From: Straminergon stramineum
Lineage: Eukaryota > Streptophyta > Bryopsida > Hypnales > Calliergonaceae
DNA length: 64,000 nucleotides
Assembly: GCA_963920665.1 (NCBI GenBank)
Contig: OY987264.1
Coordinates: 34,514,906-34,578,905 of the forward strand
Reading direction: 5' to 3'
Shown: one piece after another, positions 33,217-43,489 of the stretch
Position numbering within the stretch: position 1 is the stretch's first letter
Layout: each line of letters starts with the position of its first letter
Position numbers and translations under genes: made by a program
The notes under the pieces: generated by a model
The model's database searches: none
The model's input: only the letters and a program-made list of their open reading frames with translations
What the model was told of the DNA's origin: nothing

Positions 33217-33924
33217 GTAGGCACTTTTTTAATTCTCTTTGTGCATGATGCCTTCTACCTTTCAAACCTCTAACGTGGTGACATTTTTGTTTGCAGTCAT
33301 TGAAGATTGATGTCACCTGATCCAATGATGAAGAAACAGAGTCTTCTATGTAGTCCGGAGAAGACACATGAGCTTCTAGTCTATGCCAACCAGATGGCAA
33401 CAGCCTTTGTGGATTTTGGTTGCTCCAAACCAAAATGCCGTAAAGACACATACGCTCTAAATGTCTTATAGTTCATAGATGGGTCTACATCTGAGGGTAG
33501 AGAGTCTTCAAATTCGTCCAAGTCTTCCGAATCCGCGACCGACTGCACTACGACTTAGACCCATGAAATTGACATATCTCATGAGTCGTGCTATTGTGTA
33601 TTGTTTTCTATTATGATTGGATTTGTGTGTTTTATGGCTATATCTTGGACATGCGTTCTTCTAATTCTTATTTCCTACTATAAAAATTTCATCTATGTGA
33701 AATACATTTTGTTCTAGAAAACCCTTCAATCAAATAAAGGGGTAAGCGCTTTGAATTTTTCGAAATAAACTCTACATTCTATTCACTTTTTACTTTCTCA
33801 TGTCCATGGTCATAGTTCCTTCAGCCATTTTTTCTCGCAAAAAGATTTCCTACTCACAGGCTCATAGGCTCACATGCTAGCAACCCTGCTTCAACACCAT
33901 TATCCACAAGTATCATTTCCAGCC
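33217..33924. other. 3' flank of copy A
   Basis: A possible last exon of copy A begins near 33,299 after a TTTGCAG acceptor. Otherwise intergenic. Confidence 0.4.
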
Positions 33925-36900
33925 AATGAGGTCTTGTCGCTTCAAAATCCCACTCTATCGAATGATATCATTGCTACTTGTAAGGCCAGTTTTGCAGATT
34001 GATGTTGTTCGCCTCGAATCTGAGTTTGTTCATGGCTATAGAGAGGGTGACCGAATTATGGATGTGTCACTTCACAATGACAAAGGTATGAGCTAGAAGA
34101 TTACAGATGAGATATTGGGTACTTGGGATGCTCATTGGATGGCTGAGAATGAAGCTTTTGAGAAGGAGCTCCAAGGCCATGAGGATCGAGCTACGCTATC
34201 AGGCTTCATGTTTTTTGTGTGGGATGGCAACCACTGAATGATGGCCTGGACAAACTACATCAACAGGATGAGAGTTCACAACTATGATTGGCATTTCTGG
34301 GTGGATTCTATTATGCTAGAGACTAAGGGATCCATAGGAGTATTGATGCATGCAATGAACGACGTCAATAGGTAACTCTTCTTCAACTGCAATGATGCAA
34401 TAGAGAAGGTGTTCCTTTGAGGGGCGTTGCTGTAATTTATATTTTGATTATGAACTTTGCAGGTCCACCAAGAATGCCCATGTGAAGACCAATGTTGTCC
34501 ACCGTCTTCATAGGATCAACACGTACGGGTCTCTCAAGCTTCAAGATTTTAAAGATTTACTATCAGAAGATGAATATAAAGCTTGCGAGACTCAAACCAA
34601 ACCATATCCTTTGCACCCTCTTACTTCAGATATCTTTATACGATTTTTACATCAGGTACGTGTCTTTCAAGTGGTTCCATTTGTTGAAATTGTGAAGTCT
34701 TTGTTTATGTCAAATTCTATATTTTTTTGGAGTGTGTTGTATTCGATGTTTATAGTTTCTTTTTATCTTCTCACTAGCTCCTCAAAATATTTACTTCTAA
34801 TTTGGTCGATTGAAGGCTAAAAATTGATCTATTGCTATAATGGATGTTTGAATGATCTATGTTTTTTGGTGGTTGTAGAGTTCTATGCTATCGTTGCTAA
34901 AATTAGCCAATGTGATTTATCATTCACATGAACTTGACCTTGTTTTTTAATTTATTGTAGCAAGAGGTAGCTATGGCTGCAAAGGAGGCAACTAGACTTT
35001 ATGAAGAACGAACCCTTCCAATAGATAGGACATCAAGGGCCCTACAAGAGGCAATGACGGATGATGCTAATGCCAAGGTGAAATCCCTAAGAACTGAGTT
35101 CAATAAACTTAGCGTGGTTGGCAACCCCAAGCATTGACCTCGTTGGCTTGAAGAGGTTTGTTTTTTGCTACTTTGTTCTTTAACCATTTGAAGTTCTTAT
35201 TACGTTCCTTTTTTGATTGATTTTTGATTTTTTCTTTATTTCTCATCGTCTTCTTTTGTTTTTTCAGATCATGATTCATTGGAGCAAAAATGAAAGGCCA
35301 CATATGACGTTGGATAAGCTACAAGATATAGCTGCAAGCATTATGAAGCCAGTTTATAAGAGCCGATGGTTGACTTGGTGGAACTCAAGTGAAATGAATC
35401 GTGGAGCTCTTCGATTTCCCATTCCAATTGCAACAGAGGATAAACTCAAGTCATGGTTACCGAAGGCCACATTTTGGGCTGAGGTTATTTTTTGACAAAG
35501 TCCATTTAATTCAATGATTTCTATAGTCTTATTTACTCAAATTTAACTTTTAATGTACTATATTCCTTCCTTTCATGTAATGTTCCTTATTTTCTTTTGA
35601 CATTTCAGTAGTTATTGTTAAATTTCTCTAATTTAGTCCTTTACTTTTGACATACAGCTTGAGGAAGCGGTGTCAATATGGGTGAATGCGACTTTAGTGT
35701 TAGAGCGCATAGTTGTTGACTGGAATGCTGATGATTCTATCGACAAAATTGGTGACTATGTGGAACGCTATAGGATTATACTTTGGAATCATGCTTTCTA
35801 CTCTTTCTTTGTGAAGAGTGGAAAGTATTCCCGTCTCATACCATTTCTAGGGCAAGAGGGATGTGAGCAAGCAATGCAGCATTGTGTATATAGGTATTTA
35901 CATTTACTAGTTTGAATAATTTCACATGCAAATCTTGTGTTCAATTGCAAATATAGTGGTGTAAAGTGATTGTAGATATTTCCTTAATTGTTATATGTCA
36001 TTTACTATATTTTGGTGATTTCATTGTGTCTAATCTATTTTTTTGAATTCTGTTGTAGATACTTCTATCGGGAACTTGCTGCTAAGGGAGGAATCCAGAA
36101 ACGAGCAATACCAAAGCTACTTGGAGCTTGGACTGACAAGAACCTACCTTCTTGTTTTTTCACTACAACTCAAATTCATGGTTTTTCTCTTTCAAAGCTT
36201 ATGAATTGCCCATCGTACATTGAGTGTAGAAGGACTTATGCATTGGTGGAGGAGCAACGTACAAAAGACGAAGCTGCAGATTTTAAAGTTGTAGTAGAAG
36301 ATTTGTCTTCCGAAGAGGATGAAGAGGAGGTTGCTCAAGAAACTCCCGATTCTAAGAAGAAGTCAAGGTAGGGTCCAAAGAAGCAACTATCTCAGAAGAA
36401 AGTCCCTGTAAAGGTTACTAGATCTTGTTCAACACGTCAAAGTGCTGGATCTTCTGCTCGATCAGAAGTCCTTGCTTTAGGGTTTGAAGCTCCTCTTGGC
36501 ATTTCTACTGTGGCACCGGAGTACTTTGTTCCTTCTCAGTGGCAAGCAGCTAGCTCCCTTCGTTCTGAAACTATTGTTGGCAATGTAAGCAGATTGATTC
36601 TTCAGTACTCTATCCGAGATGCTATTGAACACATGGTGAAAACCCACATACAATCCCAAGAGCAAGTGAAGATTTTGGACTTTGCTAAGAAGGTACTTCC
36701 CAATTTAGTATTTATGTGTTACTAGTATTTAATCCATGATGTTTCTTTTGGTTTCTAACCTTTTCTATTGATATTGTATAGGCGGGTAGAGGACGTTCTC
36801 ATACCCTTGGAGGTGTGGCCAAGCATGAAGCGTGTCTAGACTTGATAATTGGAGACATGCCTAACGGCTTGCCTGTCCCCAATATTTCTCATCGTCCTCT

Positions 36901-38019
36901 TAGTGTTCCGTATTGGAACACTTATGATGATGAATTTGCAGAGTACATTTTCGAGTTTGCAAGTGGTTCACTTCAGGATGATGGGGCTATGATGTTTTTT
37001 TTGCTGGATAATCCAAAGATTCGGCATATGGTTGATAAGGATGCTAAGTTGCATGGGTTCAAAATGCAAACCGATTGGTGGGGCGTTAATGAGCTACGAA
37101 TGACATCTCACAAAGACATCAATTGCACAGTAATGATATATTTTGAGTTATTGTAAATGCCTTTAAAGTATGTTTGTTTATATTTTCTTTTTGTTAACAC
37201 TTTTTGTGCATGTTCAAACAAAACGCTTTTGGATTGTCTTGTATGTTCGAGTTATATTTAAAGGAACAACAATTCAATCCACTTTTTCTGTGGAGAAAAA
37301 CCAAGAGCTCTCTGAACTGTCTATAGATATATCTAGTAACAATCTGGACGCCTATGCCATTTTTCTTTATAAGCCATTTGTATATTTAAAAACAATTTTG
37401 TTCATTTACGATTGGCATTGGCCATGTGCAATCCAGTTCAAAATTGGCCCTAATTGTCTAATGTATTATTTGAAGTTCATTTAGTACTAGTCATGTAGAG
37501 ACCATTTGTAGATTCTATTTTTTTCCGACAATGGCTAGACATGTTATAAGTTGATATGCCCTCTTCTAGTTCACAATCTATTTCATATATTATATAGTTC
37601 ATGTTATGTAATATAGACTCATTTTTTGTGAAATTGTTTTAGGAGAAGGCTTGTTGTACAATTTCACAACTGCCACCACTCAGTTGATGAAAGACAGATT
37701 TCCATGGGGTGGATCACGTGAGAAAGATCCACTTTTCTTTCAAGTTCTAATCGAGAGTGTCACAACGTGCAATTTTTGATTTTTTTGGTTTACCTAGTCA
37801 AGCTAACCGGAAAATAAAGATATGTATCTGGAATTAGCTAAGGAACCATTTAGATCTGAATATGAAGCGGAAAATGAGATAGTGGAGAGATCTACTCAAT
37901 CCAGTTTCCAGGGAGTGAACGGATAGGAGTGGATGTCTGACCGGACAAGGATGGACCGGATACCTTAGACGAACCGGATCTGGAACGAGTCAGGATGAGG
38001 TGGCAGGGAGTCCAACGGC

Positions 38020-38027
38020 TATAAAAG
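38020..38027 (+). promoter_or_regulatory. TATA box of the 3.4-kb element
   Basis: TATAAAAG, 268 bp upstream of the element's ORF start, in a context (ACGGC before, AGCTAGAG after) that suits a core promoter. No competing TATA box is close by. Confidence 0.55.
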
Positions 38028-38287
38028 AGCTAGAGCTACCTAGATCAAACTCTTTCTCATTTTCGTTTGCCCAGCCCTATCTGTGCTCTACGTTTGCATC
38101 TACACCTGTCGTTTAGTTTCCCGTGACAGTCTTTTGTGCTAGTGTCCGTTGCGAGACTTGTGGTCTTTGAGCGTTCGAGCTTTAATTACTGGTTGAGATC
38201 AGGAAGCGAAAGCGAGAACGAGACGTGCGGCTAGGAGAAACAGTGAGGGAGTATCGAAAAGGGTCCCGAGCACACTCACCCGTGTCC

Positions 38288-39958
38288 ATGCCGCAGCTTA
38301 GGAGGAGTAGAGGCGGACAGGCCAGTATACCACCAGCGGAGGTGAAGCTCCGAAAGGTAGTTCTAGTTGTTCCCTCCACTGAACCAGCCAAATCCCAACT
38401 CATGGAAGATTTAAACTCCATGGGTTGCCTAGGGTTTGTGGAGAAACCCTGGGGCTTTAAAGAAGAGTCCATAGTCAAAGAACTCTTGGGCAAGTTGTCC
38501 AATGAGTTTGACAACACTTTGAGAGCCATTCCACATCTGTGGATGGAAAATGTGTGGAGAGCAGTCTATAGTTTCCGGGTAGGAGGGCTAGGAATGGCAA
38601 GCCGGAAGGATGAGTTCTGTTGCGGAAAGTTCGAGGGAGCGGTCAACCGGAAAGACGAATACGCGGTGGATGACTACATCGATGAGTGGCAGCGCCGGTT
38701 GCTAAAGTTCTTAGTTCCGGTCCTTCATCCGGAAAAACCAACGAGGGTGACTATCTCCCTCGCCAACACTATTTTCGGCACTCTGAGAAGAGACCGGAAA
38801 GTTGACTGGGCTCGGATCATTTCCGAGCTGGTCACCCAACTCGTAGGAAGAGTGGGGAAGAGTAGGGCCACTCCGGTGTGTCCCTATCTCATGCACCTCT
38901 ATCATTCTCACCAACTCCTGAGCGCACTAGAAGAGAAGAGGTGGAAGGCTCAGGAAACTCTCTTTAGATACGGAGAATCGGAAACGGATGAGGAGATGGA
39001 ATCCGGTTCCGATCCCGAGGAGAACAGTGAGTCAAAGGAAGAAGAGGCGCCAATGCTGCTCATCAAACGGCAAAAGACGACCTCTCCCAACAAGCGGGGG
39101 ACGCCGCCCGCTTGCGACACCTCGGCCCCAAAGGAGAAGCCGGAGGTCAAGAAGACGGTGTCAGAAGAATCAGATCCCGAGGATTCGTTCAAAGCGCTTG
39201 TAAAAACCTTATGCGACATACGAATAGATTGGGAGTTGAAGAGGAAGATCTTGGTAGCAATCGGGAGGATGGTGGGAGCAGCACCCGACAGAGAGCTACC
39301 GGAAAAGGTGGCGGGTTGTATCTTTGATCCGGTCGAGGCCCGAAAGCAAGAAGCAGAGATCCGCCGGTTACAAGAAGAGGTGGATCAGATGAAGACAAAG
39401 ATCCTAGTACACAAGGAGAACTTCGCAGCTACCAAGTCTATTGCAAAGGATGCTTGGCAAATGATGGAGCAAGTGAAGGCCACGTTCGGGGAGATCGGAA
39501 CGGCCCTCACCAAAGCAAAGTTGTTTGACAAGCGGGTGCACGAGGAGAAGAAGCTATCCGGTTCCCAGATGGTGAGGATTCTCAACGACTTTGCCAAGCA
39601 AGTAGAAGCGGCAATGAAGGAGGCATGGAAGGCAACAGACCGGATGGAGGAGAGTACCCGGATACTGTCGGGAGCAACTTGCTCTCGCGGTATTCGACTC
39701 TCGGATATCTCTCTCCCGGATTCGTTCCCGGAGGTGATAGCAGGCGAGGGGAAGGATGCGACCCCCAAGTCCAAGAGAACGACCCAGGCCGGCATGCCTA
39801 GAACCGCCATTGACTTGGACTCACCACCCGCGTCCACAGGAGGCAATCCAGTTCCTCGACCTCAAGAAGTAGAGAGGAGTCGGAATCTAAACGATGTTTT
39901 CGAGCAGATGGATCCGGGAGCGGACAGCGCGACCATCAGATCGCGAATAGAGACTTAG
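38288..39958 (+). CDS. Intact 556-aa ORF inside the 3.4-kb element
   Basis: Opens at ATG 38,288 (the frame is open further upstream) and ends TAG 39,956-39,958. It has no internal stops, in contrast to almost everything else in the window. Residues about 90-210 hold a globular part with DDYIDEWQRRLLKFLVPVL and LANTIFGTLRRDRKVDWARI; the latter resembles the VDW motif of P1-P3. An acidic K/E/S-rich segment follows, then a helical, coiled-coil-like region (EIRRLQEEVDQMKTK). There is no zinc knuckle, protease, reverse transcriptase or transposase motif. It may be a gag-like or plant-transposon-type accessory protein; that is inference from position and shape. Intactness suggests the insertion is young compared with the gene it disrupts. 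Confidence 0.7.
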   Translation: MPQLRRSRGGQASIPPAEVKLRKVVLVVPSTEPAKSQLMEDLNSMGCLGFVEKPWGFKEESIVKELLGKLSNEFDNTLRAIPHLWMENVWRAVYSFRVGGLGMASRKDEFCCGKFEGAVNRKDEYAVDDYIDEWQRRLLKFLVPVLHPEKPTRVTISLANTIFGTLRRDRKVDWARIISELVTQLVGRVGKSRATPVCPYLMHLYHSHQLLSALEEKRWKAQETLFRYGESETDEEMESGSDPEENSESKEEEAPMLLIKRQKTTSPNKRGTPPACDTSAPKEKPEVKKTVSEESDPEDSFKALVKTLCDIRIDWELKRKILVAIGRMVGAAPDRELPEKVAGCIFDPVEARKQEAEIRRLQEEVDQMKTKILVHKENFAATKSIAKDAWQMMEQVKATFGEIGTALTKAKLFDKRVHEEKKLSGSQMVRILNDFAKQVEAAMKEAWKATDRMEESTRILSGATCSRGIRLSDISLPDSFPEVIAGEGKDATPKSKRTTQAGMPRTAIDLDSPPASTGGNPVPRPQEVERSRNLNDVFEQMDPGADSATIRSRIET

Positions 39959-41805
39959 GATGTATAGAGTAGGTAGAGTAGGAATGGATATGGAAATTGT
40001 TCCGATCTAGTTGGAAGTAGGTAGGACCGGAAAGTCTGATCGAGATGGCGGCGGAACTTTCGCGGATTTTCCCGTCCATTTGTAACTTTGTGAAGTGTAT
40101 ATAGTCAGCGCCCGCGAGGGACATTGGGAGTCTTCTTTTTGCAATTTCTATTGTACCTTTGTATGTGCTCTGTTGTTATGTGTGTCTCCCAAGCTTGGCA
40201 GGTTTGTATGATGTGGAGTTAGGAAGGCGTAAGGCAGATTTGTGATTAGATTTCTTCCCTTAGTGTGATAGTTTCCGATCCTTAGCGTGTGTGCAGGTTG
40301 TGTAAGTGTGGGGAGTGTATTTCAGTGCCTCAGCAAGATCTAGGGTTTTGAAGTTCCGGGTGAGATAGCTGCTGTTAGGCTAGGCAGATAGGGAGGGTAT
40401 CCTTAGTCGCGCTAAAACTCCTAGACGGGGAGTCCGGTTGAGTGTCCGATCTTCTGAAGAGGTCTCACCACCTTAGTTGGTAAATGGAATGATCCTAGTT
40501 ACTATTGGAACGGACGAGTACACTTGTAACCACCTAGCTTCGCACGGGTAGGAATTGGCATTGAGGTCGTTGTAGTAAGAACGGATCGTACGGGAGATCT
40601 CTATGTGACCTGCATTCCGGATTGATGTCGGGAGTGTTGTGAGGGATCAAACCGGATTCGAGTTAGTTAGGAGAGGAAGGGAGAGAAAGGGAGAGAATAG
40701 TGGATCTTCAACCACTATAATCCGCAAAAAGAGTGGTGGGCCTACCACTTAGAAACCTAAGCGGCGAACCCTCTGATGGTCCAACAGAGGCAAAACTAAA
40801 CCAGAAGAGAGTTGAGAAGGTACAGGAACCAGTTGGAGCAGATTGGTTCAGAGCAGTACTAGGACTAGAATTGTTTAGGTCCTGGAGATTGGGAGAATTG
40901 GATTAACCGGAGGATTAAAGAATCGGATGGGAAGTAATCCGGTCCTAATCCTCTTGGTGGTTGGTTGTTTCCGGTTCTAGATCTAGGACCGGAAAGGAAG
41001 TTTTAGAGGGTGAGAGAGCTTACTCGCCCAAATCAAGTAAATACTTCACAGAATCTTGTAGGTTCGATCTTTAGAGTCACTTCGTTATGCTCTAGAGTGA
41101 CTTTTGTGAGCATAATAGGGAATTTACTTATCCTGTGCTGCGACAGAGAGCTTTTCCAAACCTAATGATGTGGTATTGGATTGCACAGCTTCTATAGGTC
41201 TAAACTTCTCTCCATTGCTAGATGTCTATTTTATACTTGTATAAGATTTATATTTTTATGTATCATTTATGCCTTACAAAGCATTTTGTTTTGCCACAAG
41301 GGCTAGCATCCATGCTTGTCAAAGGAGTGGCCGACACATCAATCATTGTGTTGGAGTCTAATACAGAGATCTTCATGCACATCCTTGCTCCAATGATTGA
41401 CTCACCTGCAAAGGTTGAACTAGTCCAACCAAAGCGGAAACGTCAAGTTTCATCAAGCAAAGAGGATCCTGATAGTCCAGTGAAGAAGGTGGCCCAAAAT
41501 CGCTTGGGTTTGTAAGTCTAACTATATTGCACTCTATCAAGTTTATTACAATTGGTAATCTTCATGTCAACCTTATAATCCTACAAGTTTTAATTCTTTT
41601 TTTAAATTTCACGTTTTGGTGTAGGTTGGTGAAGTACCTTATTAGCCCTCCTAAGTCTTGGTCTTTGCCTTATTATGCTGAGTCATTCGCTACAATGAAT
41701 GTTGAGATGACATCATTTTCCACCTGTGAAGAAACTAGCTCTAGTCATCATGTTCTCCAGTTTTTAGATGTAGAAGCTATGGAGGATAATATGGATAGTG
41801 ACTAG

Positions 41806-42459
41806 AGCCTTAGCTCTATAGGCATGAACTCTTCTGGCTAGGATTCAAATGTTTCATTTCACACTCAATTTTTATTTTCATCTCATCTTATATTTTATTT
41901 TATTTCATGGATTGTGAGCTTCTTTATCAATTTAAAAATATCCATGGTATTCAATTTGTAATGACTAATGACAATTATGAATTGCTTCTTACAAATCCAT
42001 GTTTAATATTCTTCATATAATCATATTCCATCTTGGTTCTTTTATTTCTTTTTTCATTTCAAACCCTCTTCATGTGCTTCTTTGGAACCTCATTGGTAAT
42101 CAAGAGGCTCACTCAACTTATTGGGTTTAGTTGTTGTTTTATTATGAGCCTTCTTAGAAATTGACTTTCAATTCTTTGAAGATGTTGGTTTATTAATGAG
42201 TTTCAGAATATGTACATTTTAGATCCAATGACAAATGAAGGACCATGTTTTGTTCTCTTCTCTTTGAACCTCCCCTATACTAAGCATCGTTTCTATTTTC
42301 TCACTTGTAAAAATCTGTATAGCTCGCTAAATGTCTTCTAGAAATAGAAGAGGCTAATAGGTCCATATGATTTCTATCTTGGTGGTATTGAAGAGGCTCT
42401 TTAGAACTGACAAGGTGTTGTACTGATTTTGTTCTTTCTATGTTTGCTTTTTAATTTAA
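41806..42459. other. Intergenic, 3' of copy B
   Basis: AT-rich, no gene. Confidence 0.5.
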
Positions 42460-43010
42460 TAACCTACAAATAAGAAGATTGAATTCCAAATTGACCCTTG
42501 GGACATATTTATAGGATTTCACAGACATGACCTACATTAATTATGCATGTAAATTGTGGCAAGAGAGCACATTAACAAAATTAATGTATGAATTGAAGAA
42601 GATTGATTCTCAACTAGTCAAATTGGGATCAAATAAAAAAAATGGGAAACAAATTTATTTGCTTATTAATTTAATGATTTATGAATACAAAAATTGGATT
42701 CTACATTGACCCCATATATATTTCCTAGGGTTTGGCCATGACCTACATTATATATGCATATAGAATGTAGCAATAAATCATATCAATATTCAATAAGATT
42801 AATTAATCCATAAAGTGGATTAATTCTTTGGAAAAAAATGGAGAACAATTAAAAAATTGTAAAGCAAATTTGTTTGCTTCATCCTTTTATTACGGACTAG
42901 ATATTCCAAAAAATTGGATTTAGGATTTCACCCCTCTATGTTTACAGGAATTTGCCATAATCTAGATTACTTATGTATACAAAATGCAACAATGTGGATT
43001 ACATCAACAA
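42460..43010 (+). repeat. ~210-bp degenerate tandem repeat, three copies
   Basis: Copies near 42,470, 42,675 and 42,888 share, in order, AAATTGGATT-like, a GACCC block, a CATGACCTACATTA-like block (AATCTAGATTACT in the third) and TATGCATAtaaAATG-like words. Divergence is high, so the repeat is old. Confidence 0.6.
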
Positions 43011-43489
43011 ATAACTTTTTAGAGGTATTATTTTAACACTGTATAAAAACTAAAGATGGACACAATTGCCAACCACAATGATGCATGGTAGTCAATTCAC
43101 GTTTGTCTTTAGCTTGTGTGCCCATCCCACACAAACTACCTTATATTAGTTTATATTAGCAATCCCAATTGTTATGGGATATTACCTTATGTTGGAAACC
43201 TCTCAAGTCATGCGCAATCAGTTATGTAGAATTTACATGTACAAGTTATGAATAGAAGAAAGGGGAAGTTTTGAATTATGTTTTCTACCTCAAAAATGTT
43301 TCTGCAAATTGTAGAACAATCTTATCCTACAATTTCATTTCATAAAAAAAAATCTTGAATAGATTATAATATTAGTATAGAATATATTGGATTAGAAAAT
43401 ATTTATTTAGACCATTTTTTAACTTGTATTGGGTTCTATTTTTAAAATCTAGTCATTTGTTTCTAAATTGTCATGATTTCTATATCTCA

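Larger units (their letters stand above)
37758..41145 (+). mobile_element. 3,388-bp insertion with TGTCACAAC..GCGACA ends and GAGAG target duplication
   Basis: Begins TGTCACAACGTGC and ends GTGCTGCGACA, flanked by GAGAG on both sides (37,753-37,757 and 41,146-41,150). The insertion interrupts a coding exon, which is restored when it is removed. TG..CA ends with a short imperfect inverted repeat and a 5-bp duplication fit LTR retrotransposons or solo LTRs; a second element with matching ends lies at 44,023-45,133. I could not find a terminal direct repeat inside, nor any reverse transcriptase or integrase. So it is either a non-autonomous element or a solo LTR carrying an ORF. The word CCGGA is very frequent along the whole element, coding and non-coding. 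Confidence 0.85.
33925..41805 (+). pseudogene. Copy B: ParB-like / DNA-methyltransferase-like gene, split by an insertion
   Basis: Exons about 33,925-34,372, 34,463-34,654, 34,961-35,156, 35,268-35,482, 35,659-35,894, 36,060-36,691, 36,781-37,128, a region from about 37,215, then 37,643-37,757 joined to 41,151-41,199, 41,303-41,513 and 41,624-41,805. The ParB-like motif reads FFVWDGNH followed by a stop where arginine is expected (TGA 34,235-34,237). Other stops: TGA 35,135, TAG 36,369. The methyltransferase-like part is clearest here: LDLIIGDMPNG in the place of the DPPY motif, FASGSLQDDGAMMFFLLDN (post-IV strand), then across the insertion FFQVLIES..NDVVLDCTASIG and IIVLESN. The sequence either side of the 3,388-bp element joins in frame once one GAGAG duplicate is removed. 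It is distinctly diverged from A and C but has the same exon order. Confidence 0.6.

Noticed and set aside
37758..41145. Complete LTR retrotransposon with two LTRs
   Set aside because: I could not find the 5' end sequence repeated near the 3' end, nor any pol domain; only the ends and the 5-bp duplication support an LTR-type element.
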